A stretch of DNA of 64,000 nucleotides from Methanomassiliicoccales archaeon (GTDB taxonomy: Archaea; Thermoplasmatota; Thermoplasmata; Methanomassiliicoccales; UBA472): assembly GCA_026394395.1 (NCBI GenBank), contig JAPKYK010000006.1:62001-126000 (forward strand), given 5' to 3'. This document shows positions 46,258-54,682 of the stretch, one piece after another. The number at the start of each line of letters is the position of its first letter. Position 1 is the first letter of the stretch. A program made the position numbers and the translations under genes. A model generated the notes under the pieces. The model was not told the DNA's origin and made no database searches. It saw only the letters and a list, made by a program, of their open reading frames with translations.

Positions 46258-47054
46258 AGGGCGCAGCAGCTCCGGTGCCAGGCGCCCCCGTTCTTGAGCG
46301 CCCATTCCGCCGTTGCTTTGGCCGGGCAGGCGAGGCCTGCGGCGCCGGCCCTGAGCGCTTCGATCTCCACGTCCGGGCGTCCGCGGGGCCGCAGGCAGCC
46401 GAGCAGGACCGGCCTTCCGGTCCCGACGCCCGCCGCCACCGCTCGCAGCAACCGCCCCTCCCAATCGTCGACCTTCTGGCCCAGCAACGACAGCAGGATG
46501 ATGCACGGCACTTCCTCTTTTCCGGCCAGCCGCACGGCCTCCAGCTCCCTCTCTTCCTTTCCCGCCCCCAGCAGCACGTGCGGCGCCACCCGGCCGGGGG
46601 CGGCGCGGCAGAGGTTCTTGAACGAATCGATGATGTCCTGCGGGGAGCGGTCCAGATGCATACGATGATTTAATGTGTCCGGGTCCAGGGTCAGGTCGAA
46701 GGAGAGGCGGTCGGCACCCGACGAGGCCAGCTCCTCCGCTTCCGTCCCGGACACCAGGCCGGGGTGCAGGTTGACCTGCAGGGACGTGCTACGTTTGATC
46801 TCCCGCACCGTCGGAACGAAGGGCGCCAACGGTACCTTTCCCCGGCGGTCGCAGCCCCCGCTGAGCAGGAACCCTGGCGCCCCCTTCGCCTCCAGTTCTT
46901 TGGCGAAGGCCATCAGCTCTTCCGGCGTAGCTACCGGTTCCATGCCTTCCAAGTAACGCCCCCGGCAGTGCTGGCACATCAGCTCGCAGCGGGTGCCAGT
47001 TACGGACACGGAGGGGAAATCGCTGCCGGGTCGGTAGAGATCGATGCTCCGCAT
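46248..47054 (-). CDS. radical SAM protein
   Basis: A 268-residue protein with the CX3CX2C cluster motif CELMCQHC (Cys23, Cys27, Cys30), followed by GFLLSGGCDRRGKVPL, the expected SAM-contact loop. A TIM-barrel-like pattern continues (LQVNLHPGLVSG, RLSFDLTLDP, VAPHVLLGAG, CIILLSLLGQ). It resembles the biotin synthase-related archaeal radical SAM group (COG2516 type). The C-terminus is Cys-rich (RSCCALHR) and could bind an extra cluster. The substrate is unknown. It is divergent from the rpl18a operon. Confidence 0.8.
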   Translation of the reverse strand: MRSIDLYRPGSDFPSVSVTGTRCELMCQHCRGRYLEGMEPVATPEELMAFAKELEAKGAPGFLLSGGCDRRGKVPLAPFVPTVREIKRSTSLQVNLHPGLVSGTEAEELASSGADRLSFDLTLDPDTLNHRMHLDRSPQDIIDSFKNLCRAAPGRVAPHVLLGAGKEERELEAVRLAGKEEVPCIILLSLLGQKVDDWEGRLLRAVAAGVGTGRPVLLGCLRPRGRPDVEIEALRAGAAGLACPAKATAEWALKNGGAWHRSCCALHR

Positions 47055-47124
47055 GTATGGGGGAACGTAGAACCACCAAAAGCTTTATTGCATAAATCCC
47101 GTTCCTCGCCCCGAAGGAATTCCT

Positions 47125-47367
47125 ATGAAGGCTTTTCAGGCAACCGGTTCCTACAACGCGTGCAGAGGAAGCTACCGCAAGATCACCCAGACCTTTAGTG
47201 TTGAAGTGGCCGCGGCCGACGAGAAGGAGGCCATAGAGAAGGTTCTGTCCGACCTGGGCAGCAAGCACCGCGTGAAGCGGACCAACATTACGTTCACTGG
47301 GATAAAACCGATGGCCGCCGCCGACGTCACTAACCCGGTGGTAAAGTACCAGATCGGTGAGAAGTGA
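47125..47367 (+). CDS. rpl18a: 50S ribosomal protein L18a (LX)
   Basis: An 80-residue archaeal large-subunit protein. The sequence MKAFQATGSY ... KITQTFSVEVAAADEKEAIEKVLSDLGSKHRVKR is typical of L18Ae/LX. It opens a three-gene operon with prefoldin alpha and ftsY, a common archaeal gene order. The stop overlaps the prefoldin start as ATGA. GAAGGAATTCCT upstream contains a weak SD. Confidence 0.93.
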   Translation: MKAFQATGSYNACRGSYRKITQTFSVEVAAADEKEAIEKVLSDLGSKHRVKRTNITFTGIKPMAAADVTNPVVKYQIGEK

Positions 47368-47798
47368 TGAACGAGCAGGAGATGAGCCAGGCCATGGCCA
47401 CCATGGACACCTACAAGGCCCAGATGGAGGCCATGAACGAGCAGGGTCAGCTGTTGCAGATGTCTTTGGAGGACGCTTCCCGGGCCCATGACACCCTGGA
47501 GGCGTTGGCCAAGGGCAAGCCCGGCGACGAGCTGCTCATGCCCGTTGGCGGCAGCTCCTACGTCTACGCTATCATCGCCCGCAGCGACCGCGTGCTGGTC
47601 GGGGTGGGCACCGGGGTGACGGTGGAAAAGCCGGTCGAGGAGGCCGTGACCATCATCAAAGCCCGCATCGATGAGATCATGGACGCCATGAAGAAGGTGA
47701 GCGAGAGCCGCACGATCATAGACTCCAAGATGCAGCAGCTCACCCAGATCCTGCAGCAGGAATACGCCAAGATGCAGCAGAAGGGCCTGAAAGGGTAA
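47364..47798 (+). CDS. pfdA: prefoldin subunit alpha
   Basis: A 144-residue subunit of the hexameric prefoldin chaperone. The N- and C-terminal helices form the coiled-coil arms (EEMSQAMATMDTYKAQMEAM; SRTIIDSKMQQLTQILQQEY), joined by a beta-hairpin core with LLMPVGGSSYVYAIIARSDRVLVGVGTGVTVEK. ATG 47364 overlaps the rpl18a stop. The ftsY gene begins three bases after its stop, so translation is tightly coupled along the operon. Confidence 0.94.
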   Translation: MMNEQEMSQAMATMDTYKAQMEAMNEQGQLLQMSLEDASRAHDTLEALAKGKPGDELLMPVGGSSYVYAIIARSDRVLVGVGTGVTVEKPVEEAVTIIKARIDEIMDAMKKVSESRTIIDSKMQQLTQILQQEYAKMQQKGLKG

Positions 47799-47801
47799 GG
47801 T

Positions 47802-48743
47802 ATGTTCGATTCCCTCAAGAAGATCCTGGGCCTGAAGAAGAAGGACATCGAGGACACCGCCAAGGTGGAGGACGTCGTCGGTGACTCCGGCAAGAAGATC
47901 TCGGAGAAGGATCTGGATGACCTTCTGTGGGAATTGGAACTGGTTCTATTGGAAGCGGACGTCGCCCTTCCTATTGTTGAGGAGATAAAGACGTCCGTAC
48001 GCGCGGACCTTTTGGGGAAGCGGGTGGACCGCTCCTACCGGGTGGAGGACGCCATCGAGATGGCCCTCAAGAACGCCGTCCTCAACGTCCTGAAGGGCAG
48101 CGAGTTCGACTTTGATTCGTTCGTCGCCGCGCACGAGAAACCGGTCATCATCATGTTCCTGGGCATAAACGGCACCGGGAAGACCACGGCCATCGCCAAG
48201 ATAGCCAACCGCCTGCAGAAGCAGGGGCTGACCGTGGTCCTCTCGGCCTCGGATACCTTCCGCGCCGGGGCCATCGAGCAGATAACCATACACGGCGACA
48301 ACCTGGGCAGCAAGGTCATAAAGCACCAGGCCGGGGGCGACCCGGCCGCCGTAGCCTACGACGCCCTGGAGCATGCCAAGGCCCGCAAGCGCGACGTGGT
48401 GCTGGTCGATACCGCGGGACGAATGCAGACCAACGCCAACCTCATGGACGAGATGAAGAAGATCAAGCGCGTGGTGAAGCCTCATCTCACCGTCTTCGTC
48501 GGCGATTCGCTCGCTGGTAACGACGCCATCGAGCAGGCCCGCACGTTCGAGAAGGAGATCGGCATCGATGTGGTCATCCTCACCAAGATAGACGCGGACG
48601 CCAAGGGCGGAGCGGCCCTGTCCATCGCCCACTCCATAAAGAAGCCCATCGCCTTTCTGTCCAATGGCCAGGGCTACGAGGACCTTATAAAGTTCGACAG
48701 CCAGTGGATGGTTGACCGGCTGTTCAACGAGAAGAAGGATTGA
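47802..48743 (+). CDS. ftsY: signal recognition particle receptor FtsY
   Basis: A 313-residue SRP receptor GTPase that docks ribosome-nascent chain complexes at the membrane. The N-terminal helical bundle is followed by the G domain: GINGTGKTTAIAKIA (G1), DTFRAGAIEQ (insertion box), DTAGRMQTNANLMDE (G3), TKIDADAKGGAALS (G4) and GQGYEDLIKFD. It lacks a long acidic N-terminal extension, as is usual in archaea. Last gene of the rpl18a-pfdA-ftsY operon. It converges with the M20 hydrolase gene. Confidence 0.95.
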   Translation: MFDSLKKILGLKKKDIEDTAKVEDVVGDSGKKISEKDLDDLLWELELVLLEADVALPIVEEIKTSVRADLLGKRVDRSYRVEDAIEMALKNAVLNVLKGSEFDFDSFVAAHEKPVIIMFLGINGTGKTTAIAKIANRLQKQGLTVVLSASDTFRAGAIEQITIHGDNLGSKVIKHQAGGDPAAVAYDALEHAKARKRDVVLVDTAGRMQTNANLMDEMKKIKRVVKPHLTVFVGDSLAGNDAIEQARTFEKEIGIDVVILTKIDADAKGGAALSIAHSIKKPIAFLSNGQGYEDLIKFDSQWMVDRLFNEKKD

Positions 48744-48751
48744 AAGGGTTT

Positions 48752-50014
48752 TTAGGCCTGGAACTGGTTGCCGCAGCACAGCGCCGCCAGCACCGTGGCG
48801 AACACTTTGGCGTCGCTCACCATGTTGTCGATGACGCAGTACTCGTTGGGCTGGTGCGCCAATTCCTCAATGGTCTGCCAGACGTAGGCGTCCATGCCGG
48901 CCAGGCGGAAGAAGTTGGCGCAGGTGCCGCCGCCGATGCCCACCGGCTTCGGTTCCACGCCCCTGACCTTCTGCACCGCCCACTTCAGGGCCTTCATGCC
49001 CTCGCCCTCTATGTCGGAGGGAGGCCCGCTGCGGGTCAGCTGAACTGGTTCGACCTTGATCTGGGTGCCGGTCTTCTGCTCGAATATGCCTATCACCGCG
49101 GTGATGTCGCTGATCACGGTGTCCACGTCGTAGCGGGGCAGTATGCGGCAATCGAAGTAGAACACGTCCTCCCCGGGAATGGTGTTCACGTTGCCCACGG
49201 TCTGCAACCGCTTCGTAGGCTCGAAGGTGCAGCGGTCCGGGGTGAACAGCGCGTCCCGCTCGCTGTACTTCCTCTGCAGGAAGTCCTGCAGGAACACGAT
49301 GAGCTCGGAGCCCATGCGCATGGCGTTGATGCCCAGGTCGGGCCGTGAGGCGTGCACCTGCTTGCCGGTCACGGTGAACTTCAGCCAGAGTATGTGCTTC
49401 TCGGCGATCTCGACCTCGTCCCCTCTGGGGGTCCCGTGGTCCGGGACGAACATGATGTCGCCCTTCTTGAAGACACCTTCCTGGAGCAGGAACTTTATGC
49501 CCTTCTCGTTCCCCGCCTCCTCGTCGGCCACCAGCACCATGCCGATGCCTCTCTCCAGCTCTACGTCCATGTTCATGAGGGCCTCGGCGGCGAACAGCCC
49601 GGCGATGAGCGCCTGGCCGTTGTCCTCGGTCCCCAGCCCGTAGAGCTTGCCGTCCACCAGGCGCGGGGAGAACGGGGGGGTGTTCCAGACGTTGAGGTCC
49701 CCCGGCGGCACGGTGTCCATGTGCGCCACGATCCAGATGGTCTGGTCCGTCTTTCCGCGGCGGCGGGCCACGATGTTCGGTCTGAGCCTGAGCCGGACCC
49801 TCTCGTCCAGGGCGTCGTACATCTCCACGTCGTCGAACTTGGAGTGCTCCAGGATGTCGCGCAGGAAGCGGGCCCTTTCCAGTTCCCCGCTGCCTCCGTT
49901 CTCCGGCCCTATGGCCGGTATCCTGATCATATCGCTGAGTGCGCCCACCATCTCCTCGCGGTGGGACCCCACGTTAGACAAGAGCTGTTCCAGACTAGGC
50001 ATTGGAATCGGCAT
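48752..50014 (-). CDS. M20 family metallopeptidase/deacylase
   Basis: A ~420-residue zinc hydrolase. Metal-binding landmarks are IWIVAHMDTVPPGD (His, Asp), GLGTEDNGQALIAG (Asp), VLVADEEAGNEKG (catalytic Glu pair), FVPDHGTPRGD and the C-terminal GIGGGTCANFFR...ELAHQPNEY (His). Dipeptidases, succinyl-diaminopimelate desuccinylase and ArgE belong to this group; the sequence does not settle which. A TATA-like TTTTATA at 50032-50038 predicts a start near 50010, so ATG 50014 or 50002 is used and a longer frame rejected. Confidence 0.85.
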   Translation of the reverse strand: MPIPMPSLEQLLSNVGSHREEMVGALSDMIRIPAIGPENGGSGELERARFLRDILEHSKFDDVEMYDALDERVRLRLRPNIVARRRGKTDQTIWIVAHMDTVPPGDLNVWNTPPFSPRLVDGKLYGLGTEDNGQALIAGLFAAEALMNMDVELERGIGMVLVADEEAGNEKGIKFLLQEGVFKKGDIMFVPDHGTPRGDEVEIAEKHILWLKFTVTGKQVHASRPDLGINAMRMGSELIVFLQDFLQRKYSERDALFTPDRCTFEPTKRLQTVGNVNTIPGEDVFYFDCRILPRYDVDTVISDITAVIGIFEQKTGTQIKVEPVQLTRSGPPSDIEGEGMKALKWAVQKVRGVEPKPVGIGGGTCANFFRLAGMDAYVWQTIEELAHQPNEYCVIDNMVSDAKVFATVLAALCCGNQFQA

Positions 50015-50060
50015 TAATTGAGATTGCCCGTATAAAACCATATGGGGATTAATCGTTCTT

Positions 50061-51236
50061 TTAGACGCGCACCACCATGGACACGGCGTTCCCTCCCCCC
50101 AGGCACAGCGTGGCCAGCCCGGTCCGCTTGCCCTGGTCCTTGAGGGCGTAGATCAACGACGTCAGCACGCGGGCCCCGGAGCAGCCGATGGGGTGCCCTA
50201 GGGCGATGGCCCCGCCGTGCACGTTGAAGCGGTCCTCTGGCACTTTCAGTTCGGCGCGCACCGCCACCGAGGCGGTGGCGAAGGCCTCGTTGTGCTCGAA
50301 CAGGTCGACGTCCTGGATGTCCATGCTCAGCTTGCCCAGCAGCTTGCGGGTGGCGGGGATGGGCGCCTCCATTATCCATTCCGGTTTCGTGCCCCCGGTG
50401 GCATAGCCCACGACCTCGGCCAGGGGCCTGATGCCCTTTTCCTCCGCGTATCGTCTGGAGCAGACGACCAACGCCGCCGCCCCGTCGCTCAGCTGCGAGG
50501 AGTTGCCGGCGGTGACCATCCCGTCCTTGCGGAAGGCCGGCTGGAGCTTGGACAGAGCCTCGACGGTCGTATCGGGTCGTATCCCCTCGTCCTTGTCGAA
50601 CACGGTGTCGCCCTTCTTGCCCGTCAGGACCACGGGCACGATCTCCTTCTGGAACTTGCCTTCCGTCTGGGCCTTCAGGGCCTTGACGTGGCTCTGGTAG
50701 GACAGCAGGTCGGCCTGCTCCCGGGTGACGTGGAACCGCTCGGCCACGATCTCAGCGGTGTGGCCCATGTGCATGTCGTTGAATATGTCCCACAGCCCGT
50801 CGTGCACCATGTGGTCCACGATCTTGTTGTCGTTGAGCCGGTAACCGAAACGGGCCTGTTTCAGCAGGTAGGGGGCGGCGTTCATGTTCTCCATGCCCCC
50901 GGCCACAATGACCTCGTACTCCTCGGCCTTGATGGCGTTGGCGGCGAACATCACTGATTTCATTCCAGAGCCGCAGACCTTGTTTATGGTGGTCGAGCCG
51001 ATCTCCACCGGCAGCCCGGCGCTAACCGCCGCCTGCCGGGCGGGGTTCTGGCCTAGCGATGCGGAGAGCACGTTGCCCATGATACATTCCTGGATATCGG
51101 AGCCTTGCAGGCCGGAGCGGCGCACCGCCTCCGCGATGGCCACGGAGCCGAGCTGCGTGGCCGGGACGTCCTTCAGCGATCCACCGAACTTGCCTATGGC
51201 GGTCCTTGCCGCACCGATTATGACCACGTCTTGCAT
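50061..51236 (-). CDS. acetyl-CoA C-acetyltransferase (thiolase)
   Basis: A 391-residue thiolase. Catalytic Cys88 is in INKVCGSGMKSVM, the substrate-activating histidine in NVHGGAIALGHPIGCSGAR, and the second cysteine in LCLGGGNAVSM. Overall it looks like the bacterial AtoB type, not the archaeal thiolase that is co-operonic with HMG-CoA synthase. No HMG-CoA synthase gene is adjacent. Roles in mevalonate entry or acetoacetyl-CoA metabolism are possible. Bacterial-like character suggests transfer, an inference that needs a tree. Confidence 0.9.
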   Translation of the reverse strand: MQDVVIIGAARTAIGKFGGSLKDVPATQLGSVAIAEAVRRSGLQGSDIQECIMGNVLSASLGQNPARQAAVSAGLPVEIGSTTINKVCGSGMKSVMFAANAIKAEEYEVIVAGGMENMNAAPYLLKQARFGYRLNDNKIVDHMVHDGLWDIFNDMHMGHTAEIVAERFHVTREQADLLSYQSHVKALKAQTEGKFQKEIVPVVLTGKKGDTVFDKDEGIRPDTTVEALSKLQPAFRKDGMVTAGNSSQLSDGAAALVVCSRRYAEEKGIRPLAEVVGYATGGTKPEWIMEAPIPATRKLLGKLSMDIQDVDLFEHNEAFATASVAVRAELKVPEDRFNVHGGAIALGHPIGCSGARVLTSLIYALKDQGKRTGLATLCLGGGNAVSMVVRV

Positions 51237-51329
51237 ATGGAATACCTCGCCAGCTATCTGGTAGGGTTTTCGTTCTCATAGACCGAAGGCCTATAAATGC
51301 GTGTCGATGGAGAGTAACGACTAGTGTCG

Positions 51330-52622
51330 TTATAGTCCCATTCTTTTCAGCGGTTTGCCCAGGTGGCGCCGGGCGCAGACCGGAGGTTCGTACCAGCCCG
51401 GTGAGATGCTCCTGGGCACCTCGGCCGTCGCCGGCGGAAGGTCGTTCTTGGCCCCGCACTTCTTGCAGCGGTAACCTCCGGAGGAACCTATGGACTTGGT
51501 GGGGCCGCCGCAGGCGGGGCACCGGGGGTTGGAGACCTTGCGCAGCTCCGGCGCCGTGGATACCACCTGCAATTTCTCAATGTTGAGGGTGCGGGGCTCG
51601 GCGCGCAGCTCCCCGAACAGCCGCAGGCGGTCGCCTAGCCGCAGAGCCCGGACGACGTCTCGGAACTCCTTGGTCGGCTCGTAGGCCGCGCACTCCAGTT
51701 GCCCTTTCTTCGTGCTTACGGGGACGATGACGTGCCCGCCTTGGACGGTCGTCGGCGTGCCGGCGACGGTGGCGAAGAAGTCGTAGGAGCGATCGGGGAG
51801 CTCTGGCTCGGCGCGGATGAGATGGTCGTCGGTCCCCTGGTTGGTCAGGAACATCATCCAGCGGGAGGGCGGCTCCGAGCGCAGGCTGAACACCGCGGAC
51901 ATTAGCTCCTGGGGGTCGTCCCCGCGCACGCCGAAGAGCACCGGGCAGGGGGTGTGCGGGGATATGGCCCGGCGGCCGGTCCGGTGATCGAAGTTGTTGA
52001 AGGTGCTGGGGAACCGCAGGTCCATGTCCCGGACCGACCCGTCGTCCAGATAGCGGGGCGTCCCCCACCTCTCTGGTTGGCGGTAAGTGATGATCTCGTA
52101 AGTGCTGTCGTGAGGGCGCCAGGCCATGGCCGCCGAGGCCCCGATTATTCCGCGTCCTCCCTCCCAGCCGACCAGGTCTGCACCGATCCTCTGCAGCTCG
52201 CGCAGAGTGCCCTCCTTCTCCACTATTCCGCGCACCGCTTCCCAATACAGGCGCTGGGCCGGTTTCTGCAGGGAGACCACCAGTCCGGGGCTGGCCCCTT
52301 CCCTGGTCCGGGACCACTTGCCCACGATGGCCTGGGCGGTGCGCAGCACCATTTGACGGTCCGCTTCCTCATACATGCGGTTGTAGCTGTATATGGGGGC
52401 GCCGTCGATCTCGCCGACCATGTTGCATTTCCCCCTGCCCACGCCGAAGCGGACGCACAGCGCCCCGTTGCCCCTTGTCTTCCAGGGCACGGCCGGGTTC
52501 AGTCGAACTAACCGGGGCAGGCCGATGAGGTCGTATCCTCTCAGGGCCTTGATGACCTCGGTGGCGAGGAAGGTGGTGCACATCGATTCGAGGGAGTCGG
52601 TATCGTCGAAGGCGACGAACAT
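51330..52622 (-). CDS. tiaS: tRNA(Ile2) 2-agmatinylcytidine synthetase TiaS
   Basis: A 430-residue enzyme that attaches agmatine to C34 of tRNA-Ile(CAU) so that it reads AUA. The N-terminal motif FVAFDDTDSLESMCTTFLA, FNNFDHRTGRR, and the OB-fold segment near 290-350 match TiaS. A C-terminal zinc ribbon is present (CPACGG and CKKCG). The length is normal. It is transcribed away from the small membrane protein gene at 52709. The tRNA-Ile substrate is not in the window. Confidence 0.93.
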   Translation of the reverse strand: MFVAFDDTDSLESMCTTFLATEVIKALRGYDLIGLPRLVRLNPAVPWKTRGNGALCVRFGVGRGKCNMVGEIDGAPIYSYNRMYEEADRQMVLRTAQAIVGKWSRTREGASPGLVVSLQKPAQRLYWEAVRGIVEKEGTLRELQRIGADLVGWEGGRGIIGASAAMAWRPHDSTYEIITYRQPERWGTPRYLDDGSVRDMDLRFPSTFNNFDHRTGRRAISPHTPCPVLFGVRGDDPQELMSAVFSLRSEPPSRWMMFLTNQGTDDHLIRAEPELPDRSYDFFATVAGTPTTVQGGHVIVPVSTKKGQLECAAYEPTKEFRDVVRALRLGDRLRLFGELRAEPRTLNIEKLQVVSTAPELRKVSNPRCPACGGPTKSIGSSGGYRCKKCGAKNDLPPATAEVPRSISPGWYEPPVCARRHLGKPLKRMGL

Positions 52623-52708
52623 GATAGTTCCGCGAGAGGAGAGGGGCTAAAAGTATTTTTCATAGATAGGTGAAATCTTGAATACTCCTTCTTTCAATTC
52701 CCCACCCT

Positions 52709-53056
52709 ATGTCCAAGCCGATTACTGTGGAGTGGGGGCTGGAGATATCGATCATACTGACGGCCTTTGGGGCGGTGCTCTTGCTGGGGGGGCTGTCCGA
52801 TGCGCTCGACTGGTGGCTGGACCTGGGTGGCTGGGGCTTTTGGGTCGGCGGTACTGGGATAGTTCTTCTGTTGGTCGGACTGATATGGTTGATCGGCCTT
52901 ATTCTGCGCAGACAGCAGTTCAACGAGTTGATCGTCGAGAGCAGTAGGGCTGCTTTCGTGAAGAGCCTTGATGAGCTGGAGTACACCGCTTGGCGTCTTC
53001 CTTCGAAATATGATGTGAAGGTTATAGAGAAGAAGAAGGATATGGGTGTTAAGTGA
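52709..53056 (+). CDS. small two-helix membrane protein
   Basis: A 115-residue protein. Two adjacent membrane helices (ISIILTAFGAVLLLGGLSDAL and WGFWVGGTGIVLLLVGLIWLIGLIL) precede a ~45-residue cytoplasmic tail rich in Glu, Lys and Ser. The family is not recognised. Its stop is just six bases before ORB-like element 2, so it borders the candidate origin. Confidence 0.55.
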   Translation: MSKPITVEWGLEISIILTAFGAVLLLGGLSDALDWWLDLGGWGFWVGGTGIVLLLVGLIWLIGLILRRQQFNELIVESSRAAFVKSLDELEYTAWRLPSKYDVKVIEKKKDMGVK

Positions 53057-53061
53057 GGGGG

Positions 53062-53084
53062 ACCCCATCATTTCCATTGGAAGC
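53062..53084 (-). other. ORB-like element 2 (Orc1/Cdc6 binding box)
   Basis: On the minus strand from 53082: TTCCAATGGAAATGATGGGGT, then a C-run. It has the dyad TTCCAnnGGAA plus adjacent G-string of archaeal origin recognition boxes. It matches element 1 at 54523 in 19 of 21 positions in the opposite orientation. Confidence 0.7.
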
Positions 53085-53089
53085 TTTTT

Positions 53090-53184
53090 TAGTGACCGTT
53101 AATCTGGACAGGTTCGTTTTTAAGTGGTGTTAAAAGTTTTATAGTAATTCTTATAATATAATTAATTCAATAAAAATCGATTAT
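53090..53184. other. AT-rich stretch beside the ORB element (candidate unwinding region)
   Basis: From ~53085 to 53184 the DNA is strongly AT-rich (TTATAATATAATTAATTCAATAAAAATC), and the hflX 3' end continues AT-rich. No gene is present. Position next to an ORB-like element suggests a duplex unwinding region, by inference. It could also act as a T-run terminator. Confidence 0.45.
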
Positions 53185-54459
53185 CTATCTATCATACTTA
53201 TTATCACTTTCACTTATAACATTAGAAATTCCTGGAAGGTCGTAGATAACGTCCATGATCGAATCCACATCATCGACCGTACACCGGAACACCACCTTGA
53301 CCACATCCGAATATTCTATAGATTCAACATAATAATCCTCATAGATCCTTGAAATAACGGTAGAAGCTGCAGAGGTATTGTTGGCGGAAAAACGGACCAG
53401 CACCGGTGGTCGCAAATAGGTGCTCACCACGTCCATCAACGAATCGACACCCTCCCCAGTCATCGCCGAAATAGGGACCACGGCCAGTGGATCCAACAGA
53501 TCATTGACGATCGTCATCATGTCCGTCATGCGGTCCGGATCGACGTCGCACTTGTTTAATGCCACCAGGATACGGCCCCCCGGGACCCCGCTTCCCAATA
53601 TGTCCTGCACCGCCCCCACCTTCACATTCACATCATAGAGCGGCTCGGACGAATCGACCACCAATATCACCAGGTCTGCGGTGTAGATGTCCCGCAAGGT
53701 GTTCCGGAACGATTCTATCATATAGTGAGGCAGGTCCCTAAGGAAACCGACCGTGTCAGTGAGCAGGACCTTGGTGGACCCCACCCGTCTGGTGGTCGTC
53801 CCCAGCGTGGAGAACATGCGATCGGCCACCAGGACCTCTTCCCCGGTCAGCCTTCGCATCAGGGACGACTTTCCGGCGTTCGTATAACCGGCCAGGCAGA
53901 CCGCCCTAAACCCCTTGTACTGCCGAACGCCCCTGCGGAGGTCCCCGTCCCGGGCCAGCCCCCGCAGCTCCTCCTCGATCTGGGCTATCCTTCTCCGGAT
54001 GACGTTGTAATACACATCCACCGTATACTCACCAGCACCAAGGAATCCCGGGTGCTCCCCAGCCTTCGCGCTGTGCACCCACTCCCTCATCAACGGAACC
54101 TGGTAGTGCAATCTGGCCAGCTCTACCTGCAGCTTGGACTCTCGGCTCTCCGCCCTGGACGTGAAAATGTCCAGCACCACGCCGATGCGGTCCAGGCACT
54201 CCTTCTTCAAGCCGTTCTCCAGGTTGAAGTGCTGCGACGGCTTCAGGTCGCCGTTGATCACCAGCACCTCCACGTCCCTCTCCTTCAGCAGCTCTTGGAG
54301 CGCCCGGAACCTTCCCTTTCCAAGAAAATAGGACCGGTCTGGTCTGGTCCGCTGCTGCACAATCTCGAAGACGAGGTCTATATCAGCAGAGCGACACAGC
54401 TCCTCTATCTCAGCAACATCCTGATGCAAACTTATCAAAGCGCCCTTTCTTACGGTCAC
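53185..54459 (-). CDS. hflX: HflX family GTPase
   Basis: A 424-residue ribosome-associated GTPase. The N-terminal HflX domain includes RTRPDRSYFLGKGRF and DIFTSRAESRESKLQVELARLHYQVP; the G domain has GYTNAGKSSLM (G1), DTVGFLRDLPH (G3), NKCD (G4) and ISAMTGEG (G5). It splits stalled or inactive ribosomes in characterised relatives. The start is GTG 54459, with GGGGAGA upstream inside a small hairpin. The 3' ~200 bases are AT-rich. It lies between the two ORB-like elements, so its promoter region is also the origin candidate. Confidence 0.95.
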   Translation of the reverse strand: MTVRKGALISLHQDVAEIEELCRSADIDLVFEIVQQRTRPDRSYFLGKGRFRALQELLKERDVEVLVINGDLKPSQHFNLENGLKKECLDRIGVVLDIFTSRAESRESKLQVELARLHYQVPLMREWVHSAKAGEHPGFLGAGEYTVDVYYNVIRRRIAQIEEELRGLARDGDLRRGVRQYKGFRAVCLAGYTNAGKSSLMRRLTGEEVLVADRMFSTLGTTTRRVGSTKVLLTDTVGFLRDLPHYMIESFRNTLRDIYTADLVILVVDSSEPLYDVNVKVGAVQDILGSGVPGGRILVALNKCDVDPDRMTDMMTIVNDLLDPLAVVPISAMTGEGVDSLMDVVSTYLRPPVLVRFSANNTSAASTVISRIYEDYYVESIEYSDVVKVVFRCTVDDVDSIMDVIYDLPGISNVISESDNKYDR

Positions 54460-54522
54460 GGGGTATCTCCCCCCAATCCCCTCCGCATGCTTTACCTTAT
54501 TTGGTAACAGAGGCTATCTCCG

Positions 54523-54550
54523 TTCCATCGGAAATGATGGGGTGGGGGTC
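54523..54550 (+). other. ORB-like element 1 (Orc1/Cdc6 binding box)
   Basis: TTCCATCGGAAATGATGGGGT followed by a further G-run (GGGGG). It lies 133 bases upstream of orc1/cdc6 in the gap to hflX. The dyad and G-string match the archaeal ORB pattern, and element 2 repeats it in inverted orientation. Confidence 0.75.
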
Positions 54551-54682
54551 GTTTCTATGGGCAAGGGAGGCGGGCGACATACTTACACCGCCAAACGATA
54601 AAAATAGGGTTTTAGTAAGTGATAGCGCAATCTACTTGTCCCTGACCGCGTCGGGGTCTGTTGTTATCGGCAGAGGGGCATC

